This document shows positions 51,161-63,300 of a DNA stretch of 64,000 bases, in pieces. This stretch comes from Mya arenaria. Taxonomy: Eukaryota; Mollusca; Bivalvia; Myida; Myidae. Made by a program: the position numbers and the translations under genes. The notes under the pieces are model-generated. The model searched no databases and was not told the DNA's origin. It saw only the letters and a list, made by a program, of their open reading frames with translations. The stretch is taken from positions 34,486,678-34,550,677 of the forward strand of contig NC_069123.1 in NCBI RefSeq assembly GCF_026914265.1. The letters run 5' to 3'. How positions within the stretch are numbered: the first letter of the stretch is position 1; every line of letters starts with the position of its first letter.

Positions 51161-51683
51161 TTGCTCTTATCTAGGGTATTTCGAGAAAGGTCATCAGCGT
51201 TCGGCCGATTCAAAGACTCGTTGTGGGAAGGAATAAGAGAAATGTGGTTTCCAATGTATCTGACATTGTTCCGACGGACTCCCACGTTCTTTATCCTTCT
51301 ATGGCGGGAAAACGTAATAGACTCAATACCGAGGAGGATCCTTGGATGCTGGCAGATCTTAAAACAGCTGTAAATGACCTGATAATAATCAAAGGGTATA
51401 GTTGTGGACTACCTAGGCACCGCTACAAGGGTAACTCAACTGGTGGGAGACAGGAAAAAGGTGTTGTATATGAAGAATAAACAAACCAGGTACTATATGT
51501 TTGGACGCGCGTCGGGACAAGATCGTAATTGAAAAGAAGAGAGGTTTGAAGGCAGTCGTATGTCTGGTGCACGGACTATGGAAACCACTGGTTGTAACAC
51601 AGGTGGTTTCTCCTGAAATCATACTGAATACTACCATTGACGTTGATTTCAAACCTAGCAAAGGGAAGAAAATGAGGAACTAG
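51161..51683 (+). other. Orphan open region, possible coding remnant
   Basis: A stretch with higher GC and overlapping plus-strand frames. One frame (51161-51373) begins FRERSSAFGRFKDSLWEGIR. Another (51223-51480) reads DSHVLYPSMAGKRNRLNTEE and then DPWMLADLKTAVNDL. A third (51501-51683) contains KIVIEKKRGLKAVVCLVHGL and ends in Lys-rich sequence. The compositions look protein-like but no single frame runs through and I recognise no domain. It could be a decayed transposon gene or a retrocopy. Confidence 0.3.
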
Positions 51684-52024
51684 TGCTTTTTGAATAACAA
51701 ACTATATTAATGTTATCTGAACCTATACTGTTTAATCATTATCACTTGAACTAGTTTTTGCATGTCAAACAAAGGTTGACATCTGCATATAAGGCTAAAG
51801 TTTTTTTGTTTTGTTTTTTACTTTTTGAACATTATACATGTAACCTCAGTTATTTGAATTACAAGCTGAAGTTATTTGTTACTGATCGATACATTGTAAC
51901 TTTCATTAATATATCATGGAGGCACCGCGATGTCAAGATTTGGTTAAGGGCTCTCGCCAAGGTGGCCTTCTAATAAAAAAAGGCCGGAGTCCGGACCAGC
52001 ATGCTACAGCATTTGATATACACA

Positions 52025-52345
52025 AGCGGGTTTTGTCATGAGAAACATGTGAACAAAGTTCAATGTGAAAATCTGTCAGTTATCAGTCTTGCTATATATG
52101 TGGGCATCGTCATTTGGAACATTTGTACAAAAATTAAGGTGAAGATCAGATAGTTATGTGTCTTATTATACGTGTGGACATTGTCATGGTCAACATGTGA
52201 ACAAGTTGAATGTGAAGATCAGCAATTTATATGTCTTGGTATATATGTGGGCATTGTAATAGGAAACATGTGCACGAAGTTCAATGTGAAGATTAGTCAG
52301 TTCTGTGTCTTGTGCCACGTGTGGGCATTGTTATGGGAAACATGT
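52025..52345. repeat. Four-unit tandem repeat, about 77 bp
   Basis: Units share GGGCATTGTYATRGGAAACA-type sequence, then ATGTGAACAAAGTTCAATGTG and AAGATCAGTCAGTTATGTGT-type sequence. It lies about 450 bp left of the 60-bp satellite and is unrelated to it. Confidence 0.75.
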
Positions 52346-52793
52346 TTTATAATTATGTTAATATATTATGCGGTGGTCAAGTTATAGAAGGCATTAAAGG
52401 TTTAGCACGACGTCAAGGCTGACGACGTCATCAAGGCTATGATAGTACATCGATTTTTCTTTCAGAAAACAAAGTTAAAATACTGTTGACAATGTAATAA
52501 ACTAAACTCAGAGCTGATACAACTCATGATTTACAAAATATATGGTGTGCTTAAAAGTTATGAACATTGTAAAATTTATGACTCTGGATAAAAAGGTCTG
52601 TGATTTGAAACTCACTCGGATCATCGTCGATGATTATGTCTTGTTATAACCCAGAATTAGTAAATGTATTTACCAAACGCATTCAGCAACTAAAAAAAAT
52701 TAAACATATGTTTGTCATGGTAAAATCTCTCCTTATATCATTGGGGTGTAAAAATAAAGATAATCGTTCTTTCCTTTTCCAAAGAAAGTGTAG

Positions 52794-55700
52794 GTATCCT
52801 AGTGATTGAAACAATCCTTACGTGCAGTCAAATAGGGTAGGGTAGTTTACATCATATCCTAGTGATAGAAAAAATCGATACATAAAGTCTAACAGGACGG
52901 TGCAGTATATGACATATCTTAAAGAGGCAAACAAACCAAACCTGCAGTCAAACAGGACAGGGGCAGTGAAAATCATATCCTAGTGAGGCAAACAAACCAT
53001 ACATGCACTCAAACAGGACAGGGGCAGTACAAATCATATCCTAGTGAGGGAAACAAACCATGCATGCAGTCAAACAGGACGAGGCAGTATAAATCATATC
53101 CTAGGGATGGAAACAAACCATACATGAAGTCAAACAATACGGGGCAGTATAAATTATATCCTAGTTTGGGAAACAAACCATGCATGCATTCAAACAAGAC
53201 GGGGCAGTATCAATCATATCCTTGTGGGGGAAACAAACCATACATGCATTCAAACAAGACGGGTCAGTATAAATCATATCCTAGTGAGGGAAACAAACCA
53301 TACATGCAGTCAAACAGGACGGGGCTGAATAAATCATATCCTATGGAGGGAAACAAACCATACATGCAGTCAAACAAGACGGGGCAGTATAAATCATATC
53401 CTTGGGATGGAAACAAACCATACCTACAGTCAAACAAGACTGGGCAGTATCAATCATATCCTTGTGGGGGAAACAAACCATACATGCATTCAAACAAGAC
53501 GGGGCTGAATAAATCATATCCTATGGAGGGAAACAAACCATACATGCAGTCAAACAAGACGGGGCAGTATAAATCATATCCTTGGGATGGAAACAAACCA
53601 TACCTACAGTCAAACAAGACGGGGCAGTATAAATCATATCCTTGGGATGGAAACAAACCATACCTACAGTCAAACAAGACGGGGCAGTATAAATTATATC
53701 CAAGGGATGGAAACAAACCATACCTGCAGTCAAACAAGACGGGGCAGTATAAATTATATCCTAGTGAGGGAAACAAACCATGCATGCATTCAAACAAGAC
53801 TGGGCAGTATCAATCATATCCTTGTGGGGGAAACAAACCATACATGCAGTCAAACAGAACAGGGGCAGTGTAAATCATATCCTAGAGAGGCAAACAAACA
53901 TTGCATGCAGTCAAACAGGACGGGGCAGTATAAATCATATCCTAGTGAGGAAAACAAACCATACATGCAGTCAAACAAGACGGGGCAGTATAAATCATAT
54001 CCGAGGGATGGAAACAAACCATACATGCAGTTAAACATGACAGGACAGTATAAATCATATCCTAGGGAGGGAAACAAAACATACATGAAGTCAAACCAGA
54101 CGAGGCAGTATAACTTATATCCTAGGGAGGGAAACAAACAATACCTGCAGTCAAACAGAACAGGGGCATTGTAAATCATATCCTAGTGAGGGATACAAAC
54201 CATACATGCAGTCAAACAGGACAGGGGCAGTATTAATCATATCCTAGTGAGGGAAACAAACCATACATGCACTCAAACAGAACAGGGGCGGTGTAAATCA
54301 TATCCTAGGGAGGGAAACAAACCATACATGTAGTCAAACATGACGGGGCAGTATAAATCATATCCTAGTGAGGGAAACAAACCATGCATGCAGTCAAACA
54401 AGACGGGTCAGTATAAATCATATCCTAGTGAGGGAAACAAACCATGCATGCAGTCAAACAAGACGGGTCAGTATAAATCATATCCTAGTGAGGGAAACAA
54501 ACCATACATGCAGTCAAACATGACGGGGCAGTATAAATCATATCCTAGGGATGGAAACAAACCATACATGCAGTCAAACAAGACGGGGCAGTATAAATCA
54601 TATCCTAGTGAGGAAAACAAACCATGCATGCAGTCAAACATGACGGGGCAGTATAAATCATATCCTAGGGATGGAAACAAACCATACATGCAGTCAAACA
54701 AGACGGGGCAGTATAAATCATATCCTAGTGAGGGAAACAAACCATACATGCAGTCAAACAAGACGAGGCAGTATAAATCATATCCTAGTGAGGGAAACAA
54801 ACCATGCATGCAGTCAAACAAGACGGGTCAGTATATATCATATCCTAGTGAGGGAAACAAACCATGCATGCAGTCAAACAAGACGGGTCAGTATAAATCA
54901 TATCCTAGTGAGGTAAACAAACCATGCATGCAGTCAAACAAGACGGGTCAGTATAAATCATATCCTAGTGAGGGAAACAAACCATGCATGCAGTCAAACA
55001 AGACGGGACAGTATAAATCATATTCTAGGGATGGAAACAAACCATACATGCAGTCAAACAAGACGGGGCAGTATATATTATATCCTAGTGAGGGAAACAA
55101 AACATACCTGGAGTCAAACAAGATGGAGCAGTATAAATCATATCCAAGGGATGGAAACAAACCATACATGCAGTCAAACATGACGGGGCAGTATAAATCA
55201 TATCCTAGGGATGGAAACAAACCATACATGCAGTCAAACAAGACGGGGCAGTATATATCATATCCTAGGGATGGAAACAAACCATACATGCAGTCAAACA
55301 AGACGGGGCAGTATATATCATATCCTAGTGAGGGAAACAAAACATACCTGGAGTCAAACAAGATGGAGCAGTATAAATCATATCCAAGGGATGGAAACAA
55401 ACCATACATGCAGTCAAACAGGACAGGGCAGAATAAATCATATCCTAGTGAGGGAAACAAAACATACCTGCAGTCAAACAAGACGGGGCAGTATAAATCA
55501 TATCCAAGGGATGGAAACAAACCATACATGCAGTCAAACAATACGGGGCAGTTTAATCATATCCTAGGGATGGAAACAAACCATACATGCAGTCAAACAA
55601 GACGGGGCAGTATCAATCATATCCTAGTGAGGGAAACAAAACATACCTGGAGTCAAACAAGATGGAGCAGTATAAATCATATCCAAGGGATGGAAACAAA

Positions 55701-56042
55701 CCAAGCCTGCAGTCAAACAGGACAGGGCAGTATAAATCATATCCTAGTGAGGGAAACAAACCATACCTGCAGTCAAACAAGACGGGGCAGTATAAATCAT
55801 ATCCTAGTGAGGGAAAAAACCATACATGCAGTCAAACAAGACGGGACAGTATAAATCATATCCTAGTGAGGGAAACAAACCATGCATGCAGTCAAACAAG
55901 ACGGGACAGTATAAATCATATCCTAGTGAGGGAAACAAACCATGCATGCAGTCAAACAAGACGAGGCAGTATATATCATAGCTTAAGGAGGGAAACAAAC
56001 CATACATGAAGTCACAAGACAGGGTGGTATTAATTACATAAC
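52794..56042. repeat. 60-bp satellite array, about 54 units
   Basis: The core unit runs from AAACAAACCATACATGCAGT through CAAACAAGACGGGGCAGTAT to AAATCATATCCTAGTGAGGG. Units are degenerate at the left edge (52794-52980) and right edge (after 55980) and nearly uniform inside. Variants (CTTGTGGGGG, CTATGGAGGG, AGGGATGG, CTGGAGTC with AGATGGAG) recur at 180, 240 or 300 bp, showing higher-order repeats. Because 60 is a multiple of three, long frames occur on both strands (for example 52983-53873 and 54340-55854). Single-base length changes near 53870, 54170, 54230 and 54290 shift frames, and differences between units change amino acids freely, so I treat the frames as non-coding. Confidence 0.93.
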
Positions 56043-56117
56043 CAGTCACTAGTGCATGTTTATAGGGAACTCACAATGGACTTATAAAAATACATGTTTG
56101 CTCAGCTTTATTAGAAT

Positions 56118-56370
56118 ACCTATGTGAACAACTACAGAAACAAGCTCAGAAGCAAAATATTTAAACATAAACCCGGTTTAATGGCACTGGGTAAACGCCA
56201 AAGACATAGAACTCAAAAAAAGAAACAAGGAAGAACAGCACAAAACTCCACAAACAGCACAGTGCATATATACTATATATATATATATATAGGTACGTTT
56301 ATCAAGGATTGTTAGGTACCGCCTTGGAACGGTAAGTAAGATGTAAATTTACTGGGGGGTAAGATGGAGT
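56118..56370 (+). repeat. Dispersed repeat family R1, copy beside satellite
   Basis: Contains AACTACAGAAACAAGCTC, ACATAAACCCGGTTTAATGG, ACAGCACAAAACTCCACAAA, a short AT run and TTTATCAAGGATTGTTAGGT. It is the most complete R1 copy. Confidence 0.8.
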
Positions 56371-57247
56371 GATACAATTCAAAGCACCTAATGCAAAACT
56401 TTTTCAAAGATACGATGCAGTCATTATTTGAAACTATGAGCATCACACATAGTCTGCCTTATAAAATAAAAGGTTTAAAACTGTGTGATCATAGAGTTTC
56501 ATAATAAAAAGCATTATTGTACTAACACTGGGAACAAATAAAGAAAACATTATTAAAAATAAAAGCGACATATATTAGCTAATTTTTTTCTTCCAAATGA
56601 TTACCTATGTAAAATATTTGAAGAAAATGACGACACATGCCAAAGCACTCCGAGCCAACCAAAGAAGGTTTTAAAGATAACATGAATTTGCAAAATTTTC
56701 ATAAGATCAAAGGAATGAAAGCTTAATTATGTAAGGATGCTATATTCCACCCTATATTTTGTTTCAGGTATTCATGTTCAAATGATAAAAATATATTTTA
56801 AAAAAAGGTCAACAGTATCGGTACACAGACAATGGAGATGAAATACACAGTATGTAATAGTAAGCATTTTTTAAGAAACAGACATAAGTATATCAACAAG
56901 CTGCAGAGATATATGCCCAACAAATAACATCAAATAATTGTTATATAGGATACACTTAATATTAAAATATTTGTGGAATACGTAAAAACTGTCAACTTAC
57001 ATATAATTATTGGAATCGATTATAAAAAAATGCATTTCTGTAAATTCGGTTAATACTCACACATTATTAAAGTCTCAAATGATCTAGAAAGCTCAACTTA
57101 TTCTAAAATAAAAGTGGCTAATACAAGATATTCGTTGCAGTACGTTCAGGTTAAATGACACACATACACAAAACACCTCTGGCGAATGATGTAACGTGCG
57201 GACAATCGGGCAAGCGTTGATTAGAAAACAGGCAGAATGATGTTGTA
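56371..57247. other. Downstream of DNase II, no gene seen
   Basis: AT-rich sequence 3' of the DNase II stop codon. It presumably includes the 3' UTR. Several TTTATT-type sequences on the minus strand could serve as poly(A) signals, but none is decisive. Confidence 0.4.
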
Positions 57248-57352
57248 TTAATTATTGCAAGGCTCAATCGTTTTGACGAGGTCATTGAAGGCCGTCCAAA
57301 CGTTTTTATGCTGGAAACACACCGTACCCCCGGAACGCTTCATCTGCGATTT
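57248..57352 (-). CDS. DNASE2: DNase II last exon
   Basis: After a GTTGACAG acceptor it encodes KSQMKRSGGTVCF, then VWTAFNDLVKTIEPCNN and a stop at 57248. Joined to DINRQ of the previous exon it restores the DINRxxSQxxRxGGTVC pattern of the family. Confidence 0.92.
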   Translation of the reverse strand, partial: KSQMKRSGGTVCFQHKNVWTAFNDLVKTIEPCNN

Positions 57353-60300
57353 CTGTCAACATTTAAAGAGGCACTATTACTCCCAAATAAGATTTAACGC
57401 ATTTAATACAATTTTATTTTATATTGTAATAGATAGATTCATGTCCAAGGTAATCTTACATTTTTAATTTAGCATACCTATTATTCATGGATATTTATGT
57501 CTTGTTTTATTGTCCATTGTTGAATACATTCTGTTAATCTAGTATTTGAACAGCACTTCAATTGTGATACACTGTGATACTTCTTATTTTACCTAACATA
57601 TTATTATTTATATTTAAATATGCAATACAATTAATACATAATCAGTCTTCTACTGTGATATTTTTTATTTATTTTTTTTAATTATAATTTCTTAATAGCA
57701 TGTCTTCCTATGTCAACTAGTTTGTTATATAAGGACCACAATGGAAATAAGGGATTATCAATCCCTTTTTTGTGTTATCCTTAGATATATAATGTAGTTA
57801 ACATGGATAAATTTTATTCCTGATATTATTTATCATGTGTTTAATTCCATGCTATGTACATTTTATGCTGAAATAAATCTATAATACAATTGTTTTAATA
57901 TACCCAAAAGGATTAACAAATGTCAAAAACAATGGTTTTTATGAAGGATACCGACTTAATTAAAAACACAAATGTGCAGAAAAGACGGTATTTCTACCAT
58001 ATGAGACCAAAGTAAATCGCAGTAAATCTTTTAGCATTCAACAATCATTTAATATTTTTGCGTTTTCAGCTATTAAAGGGACGTACACCAGATTGGCACC
58101 TAAAAAGTTGTTTCTGTAACGAATCTCAGGACAATTATTTAATCAAATGTTTTACTCTTTGATAATATAATTGTAAAAACACATACCAAAACGTAAAAAA
58201 ATCGAGTCGGAGACCGGCTTCGAACCGGGGTCGTCAAAATTTCAGTCCTGTGTTGTATCCACTGTGCTACGAAGGCTTACCCAAAGCAGTTGGAATATTT
58301 AAGCTATATACCTAACATGGTCATATCACGTGATAATAACGACTAGCCAGTCACGCATAAAGAATAAATTCTACTAAGTAGACATACCTAGTAATCTTTT
58401 TTAATGGAAGAATACGAAAAAACTGCGAAAAATAGATTAATTGTAAACTAAGTGGTACTTCTATTAGTGAGTTTCAATGCATTATACACACCAAGTTTAT
58501 TTTAGTTTACGACCTTTGTCTTTTTTTTTCGCTGTTTCATCATACGGAGTACAGCCCCTTTAAATACACAGTTATTATATTGTTAATTGTAATAAATATT
58601 TTCCAAAAATGCATTATGTAGTAAGTAGTTGAGGGTGTATCTCTCAAAATTTATGTTTGTTTTAGATGTGTGTGTATGGATTTTGAATAAGAGTGTCACT
58701 TTAAGGATTTTGTGACATTTTTTACATAAAAAGGAAGAAAACATCCACGTTTACTATATACTGTGTCATCCAACGTCTATGTCCTTAGGCAACATTTAAT
58801 AAAACTTAAAATCAGCGACATTTGACCCTTTGTTTAATAACAGTTTCAGAATCATTTACTTTTCACACTACAGTTTAAAATTGCGTTATGTAAATGTGTT
58901 AAAGTGTAATTTAATCCTTCATTAACTCAAATTTATTTATTTCAGAAAATAGTTTATTTTGATAGTGTTTTCCCATGCTGCCCTACCTGACTGACATAAT
59001 GTTTATGCCCTACCTGACTGGCATGTGTCCTACCTGTCTGACCTATGCTTTACTTGGCTGACCTATGCTCTACCGTACTGAACTTTGCCCTACCTAACTG
59101 ACCTATGCATTATTTGAGTGAGCTTCCCCCTATCCACCTGACCTATGTCTTACCTAACAGACGTATGTCCTACCTGACTGACCTATGTCCTACCCGGCTG
59201 TCCTTTTGACTGACCTATACACTACCTAACTAACCTATGTTCTACCTAACTGACCTTTTCCTACCTGACTGACCTATTTCCTGTCTGACTGACAAATGCT
59301 CAATCTGACTCATTAAAGGCACACTTTGCTGAACAAAACCACTGATATAATGTGGTATGCTAATGTGACTTACTGGCATCTGACCTATATCCAACTAATT
59401 GACTTATTTTACGTCCAGCTGACCATTGAAACACCTGATTGACCTATGTCAAACCTTACTGAATTTAAACACCGGACACATATGACATCCCTGACTGACA
59501 CAATAATGACAAACTGATAAATGCCACCTGTGCCCTACCGACATGAAGTGCAACATTTGACACACCTGTCTGTTGATGTCTCCAATGCAGACCCCGGCAA
59601 GATTGCTGGAATTGGTTATGGCCCACTTTGAATGATCCTGGGTCGATTTAAAGTTGTATCCTATTGCATTAAACCCCAAAGTGACTACGTTCATCACCTG
59701 AATATAGAAAAACATTAAAATCCGTACTAGAAATGTTTCTAAAATAGTTGCCCTATGAGCACTGATTTGTCATTAACATTATAGTTATATATTGCGCCAT
59801 GTGCAAAACAAACATGCATTCACAATGACTGAGACTTTGACCAACCGACCCCCAAAACACAGTCGAATCAACCAAAAGTAACACAGTAAAGTACTTTGAG
59901 ACTGTGTTGAAAGAAATACGTTTAACGGGATGTGACGTCTTTTCAGGGCCACAATGTACAGCTCAATCCAATATCTCAATTAAAAGTAATTCAAACGTGT
60001 GCCTTTTGTTTTGATTAATATTATAAAATGTCGGTTGTTTCGTTTGTGATAATGCACATGGTCAAATTATACATAATACCTAAAACAACTTACAACATAT
60101 ATCCGGCCCCCATGATGGTTGACTTCAACTTTAGTGGAGTGATGTAGTTAGGGGTAGGGACATGGGTTTGCACCTGATATGTTTTCTTAATGTACCGAAC
60201 ACATGTTGTAATCATTTTTAAAATCCGTAAATGCATGATAAATTTACAGCCCTGACACGCCCACCTATAATGTATATGCATACATGCATTAAACTCTGTG

Positions 60301-63300
60301 TATGACCTTGAAATTTGAGGTAGGTTCGGGGAACATATGCCACATCACCTTTATGTACTTAATATATGCGCAAATATGTCTCTGTATGCATGGCAAAGTT
60401 ACAGTTCGGAAAAGACCAGCTATACTGCATATGCATATATGCAACATTCACTAATGATACATATGTAAGTGTGGCCTTGACCTTTGAGATAGGGACGCGA
60501 GTATCGCAAGCGATACATCGCCTTTATGTACCGAACACATAGGTCATATAATTTTAAAATCCCTTCCTGATTGTCAAAACTACACCCCGGACACGATCAA
60601 CTATCCTTTTTTATACATGTATGCAGCCTTCGATAATGATAAATCTGTGATTGTGACCTTGACCTTTGAGGTAGGGAAGTTGGGCTTGCATGTGACACAT
60701 CGTCTTTATGTACCGAACACATGTGCCAAGAATTTTTTTAATTCCTTCTGCTTGACAAAGATTCATCCCGGGCACGATCAACTATACTATATGTGCATAT
60801 ATGAAGCATTCCATTACGATTAAGCTCCAAGTGTGACCTTAAACGCAACACGTAATCCTTATTATCAAACACCAGTGCGTATTTGCTTTGTCATTGAGAG
60901 CAGCTAATTGTAAAAGACTTGGATTAATTGTCCACAAATTCATGTTATTTTATAAGCTTTGTTGCACATTTAAATTTGATTGGTGAAAAGTATTGAATAT
61001 TCATTTTGGCTAACTCGTACCAAACAAACAAATTAACCAGTTTTATACAGTTGGCTTTGGCCATTGTATATCAAATTCCTTCACCTTGTTTGTCCCGTTA
61101 CAAGAAGACCCCATGTCTCTGTTCCCACGATGCCAGGTCTGCACGAGCAGCGAGTCATTAAACGACGAAGCCAGCCAGTCAGCATACAAGTCTGAAAATA
61201 CGGAGAAGAATCTGCACTTAATTAAGAGTTTCAATGATCGTTATAAATGCAGTGCATTCGATTGTCATAAGGATATTAAATGTAAAAGTCACTGTTTCCA
61301 TCAACACTTTCTTATCTGGAAAATGTATGCACATTCTCAATGTATCAAACACTGATGAAATAACAAATTTCTGTAACATCTCTTATAAAATATGTAGAAA
61401 ATTAAGAAGTGCTTTCACATAACTAGCTTCCTACCTCACCCTGCAATCATAACCACTAACATTGAATTCTTCAAAACATACATTTTCTTTTCTGCTATGG
61501 GTTTTTACGAATTATTTGATAAATACTAAACTTAATTCTATCATTTATCAATGAACACGTAAATTTTTGCTGGGGTTATATAAAATCAGTAAAAAATGCA
61601 TAAACAGGTCGATAAATATCATTAAACCAATCATTAAATTTTTTTTTTTCATTATTATGATAATTAATATAATTTAGCAAATAAGACCGTCTCCTCACCT
61701 TTTTCCCACTTCCAGTATTTTGCAAAAGAGGTGAACGTGACTCCGGCCAACGAGACGAGTTTTGTTTCACTATACCAGGGCGGATATATAACATGGTTTC
61801 CTTCTAGGGCAGCCTTAAAATCTCCATACTTGTCAGCAAATTCTTTAGGCAGGTTTTGATCATAAATCAATGGCCAGTTATATTGAAGTTGTTTTCCTAG
61901 AAACACATCATATTATATATACATTATATTACACTACCAACCATGCGTTATTTGAAAACAAATATGCTAATAACATTGCGTCATCGCGGAAAGTCGCGGC
62001 GATATATTCCGCGGTAGCCAACGCGGTGGTGCGCGTCATCTCCGGGTTCATCTGCTGCTATCACGTACGACATGCACGCGGCACGATGCGGCTTACCAAG
62101 ATATGCCGGTATTTAAACAGGTAAATGTGGTACAATTAGAAAAACGTGTAAATTGAACCGTGCTCGCAGAATTGATTTCATTCGATTACGAGGATAAATG
62201 ATCTTATCCCCAAAACTTGATAATTATGTCGCTGTTATATTGAGTGTTTGTTTAATTATTTTTAATAAGTAAATTGACTCAATATAGTATTTATACACAA
62301 TCACACTAGTTTAACGAGGTCATTCGAAATTTATTTTTTGGAACAAGGTGACAATAGCTTCTGAATGCTTTCACAGTTGCAAAGCACAATTTACAGGGAT
62401 CAAACTACGTTTACAGTACGAACCAAGATTTGTAGATTACGGGTCCAGTTTTTAATGAGTTTAATAAAACTGAGTAGAATTATATGTACGGGAACAAAGA
62501 AAAGGCCTTAGAGAATAGACAGATACCGTAATCACCGTTAACTAACACTTCATAACGCGCGTATCGCGGGACTCGATACGATGGAATGCGGGGGAAATTA
62601 TTGGTATGAACGCGGTGGAAATTATGCTTCTATCACGGCGTATAGTGAAAATTAGATAAAAAAACACATCCGCGGCAAGATAAAATCGCGGCAATATCCG
62701 AAATATGCGAAGAACGCGTGGTTGGTAGTGTATCATTATTATGCACGACCAAACTGACAATTGCCAACTATTAGTATATGTTTAATGACATGAAGAAGAA
62801 AAAACACAAAAGAATGCGAGGAAAGCAAAATGAACATACCGTAAATGTCGCATAAGATGCGAATGCCCTAATAGACAAGCAGTGTTTTTACAAGGGTTTA
62901 TTTTCTGATCTTGCGGCCTGAACAATTCCTTCCCTAACTCTAAACTTCAAACAAATACAATTTGTTCCCTTAAAAAACATAACATTGGCGCTATTCGTTT
63001 AAAGCGGAGGTCATGTATATTACCCCATATCCTATCGTATACTTTAGGTTACCGAAACCTCGAATCATCGAGCGAAACATTCCTCATTGATGCCGAAAGC
63101 TGTTTGAAGATATATTGAAGCCAAGTATTCAGTGGACCATCAGTCACAATCAGTCACATATCGACTCCGTCAACCGTCTAGGTTATGGGTAATAGTGACA
63201 AACATTGGCAGTATTACATATTTATGAGTCTATGTATGAATGGTTATTGAATTTAGAGGACTTAAAGAAGTTTGCAAAATGGGGAAAATTGGTTCTTAAT

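Larger units (their letters stand above)
57362..58706. mobile_element. Inverted-repeat element carrying a nested insertion
   Basis: The ends (TTTAAAGAGGCACTATTACT and GAGTGTCACTTTAAGG) and the body match the copy at 48860-49215. This one is longer on the left and is split by the 58077-58559 element. It lies in the last intron of DNase II, about 10 bp from the final exon's acceptor. Confidence 0.75.

Noticed and set aside
54340..55854. 504-residue open frame and opposite-strand frames as protein genes
   Set aside because: They are translations of the 60-bp satellite; frames change wherever a unit gains or loses a base, and amino-acid-changing differences are as common as silent ones.
52794..56042. 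CRISPR-like array
   Set aside because: The repeats are contiguous 60-bp units without unique spacers, in a eukaryotic context.
58206..58278. Genuine tRNA gene
   Set aside because: The A and B boxes are present but the two ends cannot form an acceptor stem, and the segment lies inside a repeat element.
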